A stretch of 64,000 nt of DNA from NCBI RefSeq assembly GCF_010548275.1, contig NZ_JAAGLT010000008.1, forward strand, positions 1 to 64,000. The letters are read 5' to 3'. Below are positions 17,531 through 26,158 of this stretch, in pieces. Made by a program: the position numbers and the translations under genes. The first letter of the stretch is position 1; each line of letters begins with the position of its first letter. This stretch comes from Streptomyces sp. SID12488 (GTDB lineage: Bacteria; Actinomycetota; Actinomycetes; Streptomycetales; Streptomycetaceae). The notes under the pieces are model-generated. The model did no database searches, was not told where the DNA came from, and was given only the letters and a program-made list of their open reading frames with translations.

Positions 17531-19297
17531 TCAGACGGCGGTGGTGACAGAGGTGTCGGTCCCCGTGTGTGCGCGGCGAAGGTGGTCGCGGGCGAGCAGC
17601 AGATAGCTGCTGGCGGTCCAGGTGTAGGCGCGGTCGCGGAGTCCCTCGCCGGTCAGGGCGTCGAAGTTCTCGGCGAAGCCGGAGGATTCGCAGAGGGCGC
17701 GGAACCGGGCGCTGACCTCGTCCGCGAGGCGTTCGTGCCCGGCGCGGCGCAGGCCGTCCTCGATGAGGACGGTGGCGGGGGCCCAGATCGGGCCGCGCCA
17801 GTAGCCGTCGGGCTCGTAGTGCGGGGAGCCGGGGTGTTCGGTGGCCAGGCCGAACTCGGTGAGGTGGGCCTCGATCCGTTCGGCCAGTTGGTCGCGGACC
17901 TCGGCGGGCAGGCGGTCGCCGAGCACTATCGGCATCAGGTCGAGCAGGCCGGCGCTCCGGGTGGGGGCCCCGCCGTCTGCCGGGCGACTCAGGAACCTTT
18001 CGCCGTCCCACAGTTCGTCCAGCAGGGCCGCCTGGATGGCGTCGGCCGTCTCGGTTCGGCGTCGGGCGTCGTCCGGGAAGCCCAGCTCGCCTGCCAGCAG
18101 GGCCAGTTCGTCGAGCTGGAGGATCAGCATCGCGGCGAGGTCGGCGGTGATGGCCACGCGTCCGGGGTCGAAGGTGGTGGCGTTGTCCCAGCCGCTGTCG
18201 TTGCCGTGCTGGTAGTGGGGCAGGGCCGCGCCGGGTGCGCGCCGCGCGGTGAGCCAGAAGTCCGTCCAGCGCGTCAGTCTGTCGTACGCCTCGGTCAGCC
18301 GCGCCGGGGTGAGCGGCTCGGGGAGCCGTCGGCGCAGGTGGCCGAAGGCCCAGCCGTGGATGGGCGGTTTGACGAAGTTGTAGAGGACCTCGGAGTGGGT
18401 GACGGAGTCGGGCAGCGCGCCGCTCTCGTCCTGGTGGTCGAAGGGGAGGGAGAACTGGTCCCAGGCCAGGTCCGGGCAACCGGGGGCCAGGGCAAGGGCG
18501 TTGAAGCAGTGGTCCCAGCTCCACACCTTGTCCATCCAGTGCTTGGACATCAGTACGGCGGGCCGGGTGACGAGACCCGCCGGGCGCACGGTCGCCGACC
18601 ACACCACATAGGCGGCGAGTTCTGCGGCCGGGGTGGTGGCCGAACGCCAGGGGGCGACCGCCTCGACGAGCCCGGCGAACGACTGCCGCGCGGCCTCCCT
18701 GACCTCGCCGAACGTCACCGCCGAGCGGAAGGGCGCTCGCGCACTGTCGAGTTCCTCGACCGCGACCTCCCACGAGCCGTCGACCCCGCCGATGACCGTG
18801 AGACCGCGGTCGCCGGCGCCCACATCCCCGGAGCCGGACACCTCGGCGACCGTGCCGGACAGCACGGTGATCCGGTAGCGGCGCCCGGTCTCGTAGGAGG
18901 TGAACACATACGCCCCGTCCACCGGGTCGCGGTAGAAGTAGGTCCCGCTGAACGGGGTCAGGGCGTGAGCCGCCGCGCTGATGCCGAACCCGAGACCGGT
19001 GCCGTGCACGCGTACGGTGTCCGGCGACGCGTAGGCGAGGTCGACACGCCCCTCCGTACCGGTCCAGCTCAGCAGGCCCGGTGTCGCCTCGACACGGGTC
19101 TCGGCGCGGGCGCCCGTCGCCGCGTCGAGCGGGACGAGGCGCAGGACGGCGTGCATGCCGTTCTGGTGCGAGACGAGATGGAGGTCCTCGGCGCGCGTCT
19201 TCTCCGCCAGCACGGGAGAGATTCCGAACCAGGAGCCGTGCGCGCTGAAGGGGATGTCATCCACGGAGAAGGGCGGGCCGGTCGGGGCGGCGGTCAT
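17531..19297 (-). CDS. GH63-like alpha/alpha-barrel glycoside hydrolase, cytoplasmic
   Basis: A 588-aa protein without signal peptide: an N-terminal beta-sandwich (about 1-220) and an (alpha/alpha)6 barrel. The motifs SKHWMDKVWSWDHCF, GNDSGWDNATTF with a candidate catalytic Asp, and GYWRGPIWAPATVLI resemble the GH63/mannosylglycerate-glucosylglycerate hydrolase group (MGH1-like). It lies between the importer permease and the secreted glycosidase, so it probably hydrolyses the imported oligosaccharide inside the cell. The ribosome-binding site is weak (GAAGAAACGAG, spaced far). The exact linkage cleaved cannot be read from sequence. Confidence 0.8.
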   Translation of the reverse strand: MTAAPTGPPFSVDDIPFSAHGSWFGISPVLAEKTRAEDLHLVSHQNGMHAVLRLVPLDAATGARAETRVEATPGLLSWTGTEGRVDLAYASPDTVRVHGTGLGFGISAAAHALTPFSGTYFYRDPVDGAYVFTSYETGRRYRITVLSGTVAEVSGSGDVGAGDRGLTVIGGVDGSWEVAVEELDSARAPFRSAVTFGEVREAARQSFAGLVEAVAPWRSATTPAAELAAYVVWSATVRPAGLVTRPAVLMSKHWMDKVWSWDHCFNALALAPGCPDLAWDQFSLPFDHQDESGALPDSVTHSEVLYNFVKPPIHGWAFGHLRRRLPEPLTPARLTEAYDRLTRWTDFWLTARRAPGAALPHYQHGNDSGWDNATTFDPGRVAITADLAAMLILQLDELALLAGELGFPDDARRRTETADAIQAALLDELWDGERFLSRPADGGAPTRSAGLLDLMPIVLGDRLPAEVRDQLAERIEAHLTEFGLATEHPGSPHYEPDGYWRGPIWAPATVLIEDGLRRAGHERLADEVSARFRALCESSGFAENFDALTGEGLRDRAYTWTASSYLLLARDHLRRAHTGTDTSVTTAV

Positions 19298-19405
19298 GAA
19301 GCGGTACTCGTTTCTTCAGCGGAGGGGACGGCGTTCCGCCGGGTGGGGCGGCGGCGCTCGCACGGCGGCTCATGAAGAGCGCGGCTGCATGCGGACGGTT
19401 CGGGG

Positions 19406-20248
19406 TCAGTCCTTGACGGCACCGGCGGTCACACCGGCGGCGACATAGCGCTGCGCCAGGACGAGGATCACCGCGGCCGGCAGCGAGGCCACGACGGCGG
19501 TGGCCATGATGGCGTTCCACTGCTGGTTGTTGTTGCCGATGTAGTGGTAGATGCCCAGGGTGATCGGCTCGTGGGCGCCGCCGTTGACCAGGGTGCTGGC
19601 GAAGATGAAGTCGGACCAGGACCACAGGAACGCGAACAGGGACACGGTGACGATCGAGTTGCGGCTCATCGGCAGGACGATCGACCAGAAGGTGCGCAGC
19701 GGCCCGGCGCCGTCCGTCCTGGCGGCCTGGAGGAGTTCGCCGGGGATGCCGGACATGAACGCGGTGAAGATGAGTACCGCGAAGGGGACGGCGAGGGTGG
19801 AGTCGGCGACGATCAGGCCGGGGACGGACTGGAGCAGGCCGAGGCTGAGGTAGATGGCGTAGAAACCCATCGCCATGATGATGCCGGGGATCATCTGGGC
19901 GGCCAGGAGGACGAAGTTGAGGATTCCGCCGCCGCGCGGGCGCAGTTTGGCCAGCGCGTAGCCGGCGGGTGCGGCCAGCGCCACGGTCAGGACCACGGTG
20001 CCCAGGCCGATGAGCAGGCTGGTACCGAGGTAGGGCAACTGCTGGTCGACGACGGCCCGGTAGCCCTCCAGGGTGGCGTGGGCGGGGAACAGGTCCGGGG
20101 GGCTCTTGCGCATGTCCTGGTCGCGGGTGAAGGACACGTTGAGCATCCAGTAGACCGGGAAGAGCATGACCGCGGTCAGCAGGAGGCCGATGGCTGTCTT
20201 CCACCACGTACGGCGGTGCCGGTTGTGGACAGTCCGCACACTCGTCAT
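19406..20248 (-). CDS. Sugar ABC transporter permease (MalG type)
   Basis: Inner-membrane permease of 280 aa with six hydrophobic segments and the EAA loop ELLQAARTDGAGPLRTFWSIVLPMSR that docks the ATPase. The C-terminal GVTAGAVKD is typical of MalG-like carbohydrate permeases. The ATG at 20248 overlaps the stop of the MalF-type partner by four bases (ATGA). No ATPase gene is nearby; in Streptomyces such importers commonly use the shared MsiK ATPase. Confidence 0.9.
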   Translation of the reverse strand: MTSVRTVHNRHRRTWWKTAIGLLLTAVMLFPVYWMLNVSFTRDQDMRKSPPDLFPAHATLEGYRAVVDQQLPYLGTSLLIGLGTVVLTVALAAPAGYALAKLRPRGGGILNFVLLAAQMIPGIIMAMGFYAIYLSLGLLQSVPGLIVADSTLAVPFAVLIFTAFMSGIPGELLQAARTDGAGPLRTFWSIVLPMSRNSIVTVSLFAFLWSWSDFIFASTLVNGGAHEPITLGIYHYIGNNNQQWNAIMATAVVASLPAAVILVLAQRYVAAGVTAGAVKD

Positions 20249-21228
20249 GACAGCGCCTGCTTTCGCTGGACCCGGACGTAGACCAGGCCGAAGACCAGGG
20301 CGGCGACGACGAGCAGGTTGCCGACGGCCGCTCCGGGGCCGAAGGCGGGCAGCAGGTTGCCGAAGCCGAGTTGGTAGGACCAGGTGGCGAAGGTGGTGGA
20401 GGAGTCGGCCGGGCCGCCCTTGGTCATGATCCAGATGATGTCGAAGACCTTGAGCGTGTAGACGAGGCCCAGCAGCAGGGTGATGGCGGACACCGGGCGC
20501 AGGAGCGGGAAGGTGATGCGCCAGAAGCGCTGCCACGCGTTCGCGCCGTCGAGCGCCGCCGCCTCGTACAGGCTGCCCGGGATGGACTGCAGACCGCTGT
20601 GGAGCACGACCAGGTTGAAGGGGACGCCGATCCAGATGTTCGCGATGATCACTGAGGCCAGCGCCCAGGACGGCGAGGTCAGCCAGTTCACCGGGCCGAT
20701 GCCGACGGCGTGCAGGGTGGCGTTGACGATGCCGGAGTCGCTGTTGAGCATCCACGACCAGGTGGAGGCCGACACGATGAGCGGCAGCAGCCAGGGCACC
20801 AGGAACAGGGCGCGCAGGGTGGCCGAGAGTCGGAAGTGCTGGTTGAAGAAGACAGCGAGGGCCAGGCCGATCGCGTACTGGAAGACCAGGCACACGGCGG
20901 TGAACACCACGGTGTGCAGCAGGGCGGGGGCGAAGGTCGGGTCGTCGAAGACGGTCCGGTAGTTGGCCAGGCCCGTGAACGGCGCGTCGCCCTGCACGAA
21001 GGAGCGGACCGTGTAGTTGCGCAGGCTCAGGTCGATGTTGCGGTAGAGGGGATAGGCGTAGAAGAGCGTGAGGTAGAGGGTGACCGGGGCGAGGAAGGCC
21101 CAGGCGGCCCACTGCTGCGAGGTTGGACGGCGCCGGGGCGTGGTGCGGGCCGGAGACGGGGCGGCGGTCGCCGCCCCGTTCCGGCTCTGCACCGGCCGGC
21201 GGTCCGGCGACTGTGTCATGTGCTTCAT
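20245..21228 (-). CDS. Sugar ABC transporter permease (MalF type)
   Basis: A 327-aa membrane protein that pairs with the MalG-type permease. The cytoplasmic N-terminal 45 residues are Pro/Arg-rich, the first segment is AAWAFLAPVTLYLTLFYAYPLY, and the EAA motif reads GSLYEAAALDGANAWQRFWRITFPLLRP. Two ATGs nine bases apart (21228 and 21219) are possible. It starts 20 bases after the binding-protein gene, so the three importer genes form one operon. Confidence 0.9.
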   Translation of the reverse strand: MKHMTQSPDRRPVQSRNGAATAAPSPARTTPRRRPTSQQWAAWAFLAPVTLYLTLFYAYPLYRNIDLSLRNYTVRSFVQGDAPFTGLANYRTVFDDPTFAPALLHTVVFTAVCLVFQYAIGLALAVFFNQHFRLSATLRALFLVPWLLPLIVSASTWSWMLNSDSGIVNATLHAVGIGPVNWLTSPSWALASVIIANIWIGVPFNLVVLHSGLQSIPGSLYEAAALDGANAWQRFWRITFPLLRPVSAITLLLGLVYTLKVFDIIWIMTKGGPADSSTTFATWSYQLGFGNLLPAFGPGAAVGNLLVVAALVFGLVYVRVQRKQALS

Positions 21229-21247
21229 CGGCTGGCCGGAGTCCTGG

Positions 21248-22492
21248 CTACTTGACGGCGGACTGTGCCGAGTCGAGCGCGTCCTTCGGCGACGCCGACC
21301 CGCTGAGGGCGGACTGGACCGCCTTCCACAACTGCTCCGAGATCTTGGGGTACTTGGTGCCCAGGTCGTCACTGGTACGTCCCTTGGCGGCCTTGACCGC
21401 GTCGACCCAGGGCTTGAGCTTCGGGTTGGCGGTCACCTGCTTGTCCTGGACCTCGGTGGTGGGGGCCACGTAGGACAGCGTCGTGTCGGTGTCGAGCAGG
21501 TTCTGGCTGTTGGTCAGGCAGGACACCAGCTTCTGCGAGGTGGCGTATCGGCCGGTGTCACCCTGCACGGGGATCGTGACGAACTCACCACCTGTCGGGG
21601 CCGCGGCGTCGCCTCCCGTGGCGCCGGGGACGGGGATGACCCCGTATTCGAAGCCGGCCTTGTCCGCGTTGGCGAGCTGCCAGGTGCCGTTCTCGCTGAA
21701 CGCGTAGTCGCCGCTCGCGAACTCCTGCCAGCTGGTCGTCTGGGTGTTGTTGATCACCGAGTTGGGGGCGTAGCCCTTGTCCAGCCAGTTCTTCCACAGT
21801 GACAGCGCGGAGACGGCCTCGTCGGAGTCGAGTGCGGTCAGCTGGGCGCCGGAGCCCCAGAACCAGGGCAGGAACTGGAAGCTGCCCTCCTCCGTGCCGA
21901 TCGCGGAGAACGTGATCCCCTTCTTGCCCGCCGCCTTGACCTTCGCCAGCGCCGCGGTCAACGACTTCCAGTCCTTGACCGAGGAGATGTCCACCCCGGC
22001 CTCCTTCAGCACCGCCTTGTTGTAGTACAGGGCAAGGGTGTTCGCGCCGATCGGTGTGCCGTACGTCTTCCCGCCCGACTGGCCGGCCGCGAGGAGGTTG
22101 GGGCTCGCCTGCGAGGTGTCCAGCTTGTTGTCGTCGGTCGTGGTCAGCACGCCGGCCTCCGCCAGGGTCGACACGACCGGGTTGTCGACGATGAGGACAT
22201 CCGCGGAGTTGTCCTGCTGCGCCGCCAGCAGCACCTTGTTCGTCAGATCGCTGGTGTCGAACGAGGTCCGCTTGATCTTCACCCCGGCCTCGGTGCCGCA
22301 GCCGTCCAGCAGCTTCGCCCACGCCGAGCTCTTGTCGAACTGCGGGTACGGGTCCCAGATCGTGTACGTGCCGCCGTCCGCGGCCTTCGTGGAGGTGCCG
22401 CCGGAGCCGGAGGAGCAGGCGGTGGCGCCGACGGTGACGGCGGCGACGGTCAGGGCTGCGGCGGTGAGACGCCGTCTGGCGGATCGGTTCAT
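21248..22492 (-). CDS. Sugar-binding lipoprotein of ABC importer
   Basis: Extracellular solute-binding protein family 1, 414 aa. The lipobox GATACSS puts the lipidated cysteine at residue 26. TYTIWDPYPQFDKSS opens the mature domain, and DVLIVDNPVVSTLAEAGVL, YGTPIGANTLALYYNKAVL and FSENGTWQLANAD are typical for oligosaccharide-binding members. GAGGAAC precedes the ATG at 22492. It is the first gene of the operon running to 14253. The ligand is unknown; the downstream GH63-like and CBM-rich glycosidases suggest an oligosaccharide from plant or microbial glycans. Confidence 0.9.
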   Translation of the reverse strand: MNRSARRRLTAAALTVAAVTVGATACSSGSGGTSTKAADGGTYTIWDPYPQFDKSSAWAKLLDGCGTEAGVKIKRTSFDTSDLTNKVLLAAQQDNSADVLIVDNPVVSTLAEAGVLTTTDDNKLDTSQASPNLLAAGQSGGKTYGTPIGANTLALYYNKAVLKEAGVDISSVKDWKSLTAALAKVKAAGKKGITFSAIGTEEGSFQFLPWFWGSGAQLTALDSDEAVSALSLWKNWLDKGYAPNSVINNTQTTSWQEFASGDYAFSENGTWQLANADKAGFEYGVIPVPGATGGDAAAPTGGEFVTIPVQGDTGRYATSQKLVSCLTNSQNLLDTDTTLSYVAPTTEVQDKQVTANPKLKPWVDAVKAAKGRTSDDLGTKYPKISEQLWKAVQSALSGSASPKDALDSAQSAVK

Positions 22493-22513
22493 GGCGTGTT
22501 CCTCATGGCTCTT

Positions 22514-22549
22514 GGCACGGGTGTGCCCTGGGATCGGCACAGGTGTGCC
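22514..22549. promoter_or_regulatory. Paired palindromes GGCACRGGTGTGCC before the importer operon
   Basis: GGCACGGGTGTGCC (22514-22527) and GGCACAGGTGTGCC (22536-22549) are two near-perfect dyads whose centres are 22 bp apart, about two helical turns. They lie 22-57 bp upstream of the binding-protein start. The layout suggests cooperative repressor binding. The sequence differs from the boxes next to the LacI gene, so a second regulator is possible. Confidence 0.6.
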
Positions 22550-22580
22550 GTAGGAGGGTTGATCTGGAGTTGCTGGGATC

Positions 22581-22608
22581 GCCGAGCCGGATCAGTGACT
22601 GGCTCGGC
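22581..22608. terminator. Probable hairpin after the LacI gene
   Basis: An 8-bp perfect stem (GCCGAGCC 22581-22588 with GGCTCGGC 22601-22608) with a 12-base loop, 49 bases beyond the stop of the LacI gene. It could separate LacI transcription from the importer operon. Confidence 0.5.
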
Positions 22609-22656
22609 GGCCGGAACAGGGGCGCGGAGGGTGGAGGGCGGTGCGCGGGGCGGAGG

Positions 22657-23712
22657 TCAGGGGTGCGTGGGGGTACCGAAGTCCGGAGCCTGGTCGGCGG
22701 GCCCGGTGCCGGCGGGTGCGGTGCTCGCTCGCAACGAGATCGGCGGCGCCAACAGGTGATACCGGGCCGGTTGGTCGGGGTGGTCGAGCCGCTGGACGAG
22801 CAGGTCGACGGCGAGGCGGCCCATCTGTTCCGCGGGCACGTCCGCCGCGGTGAGCTGCGGGGTCACCGTCTCCGCCCATCTGCCGGCCACCACTCCGGTG
22901 ACGGAGAAGTCGCGTGGCACAAGGCGGCCGGCCTGGGCCAGCCCCCGGTAGAGGCCGCCGAGCGCGGCCTCGTTGAGCGTGACCAGCGCTGTGGTGGCGG
23001 GGGCGTCGTGCAGGACTTGTTCCAGACAGGCGAGGCCCGAGGCGGCGTCGTCCCCGCAGCAGTACGTCCGGACGGTGAGGCCACGTTCCGCCGCGGCCTT
23101 GGTGAAGCCGTCCAGCCCGCGCTGGGCCGACTCGTACCCGGCCCGCAGCAGTTGCTCGGGCCGGTTGACGAAGGCGACCCGGCGGTGTCCCAGATCGGCG
23201 AGGTGGTGCACACAGGCCGCCGCCAGTGCCGTGTGGTCCAGGCCCACCCACCAGGTGCCCTCCGGCCGGGCGGTGCGGCCGATGGCGACGGAGGGGAAAT
23301 CCACTGCGGTGAGATGGTCGAGCCGGTCGTCCTGGAGCCTGATCTCCATGAGGATCGCGCCGTCGACCCGCCGCTCGCCCAGCAGCCGCTGGAACGAGCG
23401 GTCGCTGTCCACACCGCTCGGGGAGAGTAGTACGTCGTAGTCGTGGGCCGCGGCGGCCTCGGTGACGCTGCCGATGAAGTCCAGCTGCATGCCGGTGTAG
23501 TGGTTCCCGGCCGGCGGGAAGACCAGACCGATGGTGTTGGTCCGGCCGTTGGCCAGGGCCCGCGCACTCGCGTTGGGCTGGTAGCCCAGTTCGTCGATGA
23601 CGCGCTGGATCTTCCGGCGGGTGTCCTCGGACACGGGGCGTTTGCCGCTCAGGGCGTAGGACACGGTGCTCCGCGAGACACCGGCCCGCTTGCCGATCTC
23701 ACCGATGTTCAC
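22657..23712 (-). CDS. LacI-family regulator of the second sugar operon
   Basis: Repressor of 351 aa. The DNA-binding domain VNIGEIGKRAGVSRSTVSYALSGKRPVS is followed by the hinge ARALANGRTNTIGLVF and an effector domain with LDHTALAAACVHHLADLGHRRVAF. An ideal AAGGAG precedes the GTG at 23712. Two of the three TCGAACCGGTTCG-type boxes lie 31-94 bp upstream of its start, suggesting autoregulation. It is codirectional with the importer operon about 165 bp downstream. The effector is unknown. Confidence 0.9.
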   Translation of the reverse strand: MNIGEIGKRAGVSRSTVSYALSGKRPVSEDTRRKIQRVIDELGYQPNASARALANGRTNTIGLVFPPAGNHYTGMQLDFIGSVTEAAAAHDYDVLLSPSGVDSDRSFQRLLGERRVDGAILMEIRLQDDRLDHLTAVDFPSVAIGRTARPEGTWWVGLDHTALAAACVHHLADLGHRRVAFVNRPEQLLRAGYESAQRGLDGFTKAAAERGLTVRTYCCGDDAASGLACLEQVLHDAPATTALVTLNEAALGGLYRGLAQAGRLVPRDFSVTGVVAGRWAETVTPQLTAADVPAEQMGRLAVDLLVQRLDHPDQPARYHLLAPPISLRASTAPAGTGPADQAPDFGTPTHP

Positions 23713-23742
23713 GGGACTCCTTGCCAAGATCGGTCGAATAAG

Positions 23743-23756
23743 TCGAACCGGTTCGA
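23743..23756. promoter_or_regulatory. LacI-type operator TCGAACCGGTTCGA (site 1)
   Basis: A perfect 14-bp palindrome with a central CG, the standard geometry of LacI-family operators. It lies 31 bp upstream of the LacI start codon. Confidence 0.8.
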
Positions 23757-23792
23757 TGATTCCGGGGAACGAAATCGACCAAGTGCCGATCG

Positions 23793-23805
23793 TCGAACCG
23801 GTTCG
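23793..23805. promoter_or_regulatory. LacI-type operator TCGAACCGGTTCG (site 2)
   Basis: The same box with one terminal mismatch, 50 bp from site 1 (close to five helical turns), upstream of the LacI gene. Confidence 0.75.
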
Positions 23806-24054
23806 CGTGAAGTGAAGGTAGGAGCAACGCGGGTGGGTGTCAACGCCTCGCACCGCATTTCCCGTAACGGCCCGGAAACGTCTGCATGCGGAGCTGTGGT
23901 GCCTGGCTTGTCCAGGTGTGCTGCTGTTCACCGGCCGGTCGCTGGTGGCTTCGGCGGACGGGACGTCCGGGCCGTGCTGGAGGCGCCGACCGTCGGAGGT
24001 CCGGGAGGCCTGTGTCGAGGGGATTGTCGGCCTGTTCTCTCAGTGTTAGGTTCA

Positions 24055-24068
24055 TCGAACCGGTTCGA
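24055..24068. promoter_or_regulatory. LacI-type operator TCGAACCGGTTCGA (site 3, orphan)
   Basis: A third perfect copy, 312 bp from site 1, with no intact gene start nearby. It may support DNA looping, or mark the promoter of a gene that has been lost. The surrounding 23806-24330 has no recognisable gene. Confidence 0.7.
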
Positions 24069-24329
24069 TTGCGATCGAGTGAAAGCGGGGTGGCTCGGGC
24101 CGCGGTCGTCGCGCAGCCGAATGACCGGGCTGAGGAGGTCCTGCGGGAGGCACCGGACCGGCGACCCCGGTATGCCGGGTCGGTGTGGTCGCCGCCGAGG
24201 AAGCCGTGGATGTCTCTGGTCCGCCACGGAGCGCCGCTCATCCCTTTCGGTGACGGCACGGGAGGCCGGCTGCCCGTAGGGGGTGCCCCCTTGACGCCGG
24301 GACCGCCGTGTCGGAAGGGCTCTCGGCCC

Positions 24330-25080
24330 GTTCGTGTCATGGCGCGACACGTTGCTCCCCGCCTTCCTCTCGCGAGTCAGCCGATGCAGCAGGTCTCTGC
24401 TGGCCGTGGCGATCAGCGGGGGCACATCGAGGTCGCCGAGCATGTCGGCCGCGGCCTGCATTTCAGCGGTCCGGCGTACGGCGTGCCGGTGGCTGCCCCG
24501 GACCAGTCGGTCCAGGGTGGTGGAATCCGCACAGGTCAGCTCCTCAGCGATGATCTGCCGCAGCCATTCCTCGCAGCCCGCGGCCCGCGCCGCGTCGAGA
24601 GCCTCGACGGCAGCCGCTGCCAGGCCCTTGTAGAACACGCTGCGTAGCAGCTTGCGCTCGGCTGCCAGACCGGCCGGCCCGTCGAGCACGTCCACGTCGG
24701 CGCGGAGTGAGCGGAGCATCGCGGCGTAGCGGCCGGCCCCCACGCCGGAGACGAGCAGGGGCGTTCGAAGCCCCCTGCCGGGCACGGTTGCCATCAAGGA
24801 CACGTCGGCGAAGGCGATACCGGTGACCCCCGCGATCTCGCCGAGGTGTCGCTTCAGTGCGGGGGACGCGGTGTTGAGGTCGGCCCAGAGGGTGCCGGGA
24901 GACATGCCGGCCAGGCCTGCCCGGAGGGCGTGCTCTGCGTGCGAGGCGCTGTTGACGCTGAGGACGAGGTCGCTGCCGGTGACTGCTTCCGCCTCGCTGT
25001 TGGTGTCGGCCACTCCCGGCGCCGCGGCCATCCTGGGGTCGTAGCCGCGCCGTCCCGCCCGGACGCCGCGCGTCGCCCGT
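24330..25080 (-). pseudogene. Truncated 6-phosphogluconate dehydrogenase-like protein (DUF1932)
   Basis: The minus strand reads RGYDPRMAAAPG, the end of a Rossmann beta-2 strand. It continues with SDLVLSVNSASHAEHALR, FADVSLMATVPG, KLLRSVFYKGLAAAAVEALDAARAAG and AEMQAAADMLGDL, typical of beta-hydroxyacid dehydrogenases with a DUF1932 C-terminal domain. The GxGxxG first strand is absent, because in-frame TGA codons lie just upstream near 25095-25110. At the 3' end the frame stays open far past the natural end into non-coding sequence. It is therefore broken at both ends. It is not linked to a promoter that I can see. Confidence 0.65.
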
Positions 25081-25210
25081 CCCGATCAGTTGGGTCAAGA
25101 GCCGCTGTGAGTTTGGCAGAAAGCCCTTCCAGTGATCGCTCCGCCTGCCAGTCTCCATCCCGACCCGGATGTCATGTCCGGGATGAACGGACCGAAGACT
25201 GGAGCACCCC

Positions 25211-25987
25211 TTGCCCCGAGCCGTCAGCAGCGGACGGACCTTCCGTCTCGCCAGAGCCGCCGCCGTCGCCGGTAGCGCTGTCGTCCTGACCGTTGCCCTG
25301 CCCTTCACCGCCTCCGCGGGCGTTCTGCAGAATCTCCCCGAGAACGCGACCACCTTCCAGAAGTACTTCGAGCCCGTGTACGACTACGACACGGACAGCT
25401 GCTACCCGGCCGCCGCCATCAACGCGGCCGGGAACCTCAACGGCGGTCTCAAGCCGACCGGCCCGGTCACCGGCGAGTGCCGCGACGGTCACCTCGGCCT
25501 TGCCAACACCTATTCGCGGGCCAAGTGCAACAACGGCTGGTGCGGGATCGTCTACGCCAGCTACTTCGAGAAGGACGAGGCCTCACCGGGCATCGGGCAC
25601 CGGCACGACTGGGAGTGCATGGTCGTCTGGGTCCAGCAGGGCGCGGACATGCCGTCCTACCTGTCCGCCTCCGCCCACGGCGGCTTCAGCACCCACCCGA
25701 TCGCCGACGTCCCGATGAGCGGTCAGCGTGTCGAGGCGGTCTACCACAAGGACGGCGTGAGCACCCATGCCTTCCGCTTCGCCAAGTGGGGCGAGACTCC
25801 GGAGAACGACACCGGCGCCTGGCACCAGGAGAACCTGCTCACCTGGGACAACCTGGCGTCGAACCTGCGCGACACCCTGAACGCCTCCGACTGGGGCGAC
25901 GCGAACTTCCCCCTGCAGGACTCCAAGTTCGCCGGCCACCTCGACAAGGCCAAGCCGAGCGACATCACGTTCGACCCCTACGCCTGA
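25211..25987 (+). CDS. NPP1-family secreted (necrosis-inducing-like) protein
   Basis: A 258-aa secreted protein of the NPP1/NLP family. The signal peptide ends near TASAG (residues 34-37), and the hallmark heptapeptide GHRHDWE is at 129-135, with the metal-site surroundings in place. Four cysteines (SCYPAA, GECRDG, AKCNN, GWCG) could form two disulfides. The start is TTG at 25211, set by GGAG six bases upstream; no ATG or GTG lies in frame before a stop at 25184. NLPs bind plant sphingolipids and permeabilise membranes in pathogens, but many saprophytes carry non-toxic members. Toxicity is not shown here. Confidence 0.88.
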   Translation: MPRAVSSGRTFRLARAAAVAGSAVVLTVALPFTASAGVLQNLPENATTFQKYFEPVYDYDTDSCYPAAAINAAGNLNGGLKPTGPVTGECRDGHLGLANTYSRAKCNNGWCGIVYASYFEKDEASPGIGHRHDWECMVVWVQQGADMPSYLSASAHGGFSTHPIADVPMSGQRVEAVYHKDGVSTHAFRFAKWGETPENDTGAWHQENLLTWDNLASNLRDTLNASDWGDANFPLQDSKFAGHLDKAKPSDITFDPYA

Positions 25988-25995
25988 CGGGACCG

Positions 25996-26045
25996 ACCGG
26001 GGGATGGATCGCGCTGATGGAAAGCGGGCCGACCCATCCCCCGGT
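25996..26045. terminator. Bidirectional terminator
   Basis: A perfect 12-bp stem, ACCGGGGGATGG (25996-26007) with its complement at 26034-26045, and a 26-base loop. It sits between the convergent NPP1 and permease genes. Confidence 0.8.
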
Positions 26046-26080
26046 TCGCCATCTCGGGCACAGTGGAGCCGCCCTGGTTC

Positions 26081-26144
26081 GTACCCGTACCCGTACCCGT
26101 ACACATACCGCGTCGCTCGGCGAGGGGACGGGACGGGACGGGAG
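26081..26144. repeat. Short tandem repeats GTACCC and GGGAC
   Basis: GTACCC is repeated three times plus a variant (26081-26104), then GGGAC three times plus a variant (about 26125-26144), in the gap between convergent genes. These look like simple slippage repeats and no function is suggested. Confidence 0.7.
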
Positions 26145-26158
26145 ACGTCAGCGCTCTC

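Noticed and set aside
17447..18773. N-terminal extension that would fuse the glycosidase frame to the region overlapping the GH63-like gene
   Set aside because: The extension is Arg/Pro-rich shadow sequence within another gene, and the signal peptide start at 17446 has a good ribosome-binding site.
26081..26144. Possible CRISPR or iteron array
   Set aside because: Units are only 5-6 bp without spacers; this is a simple microsatellite.
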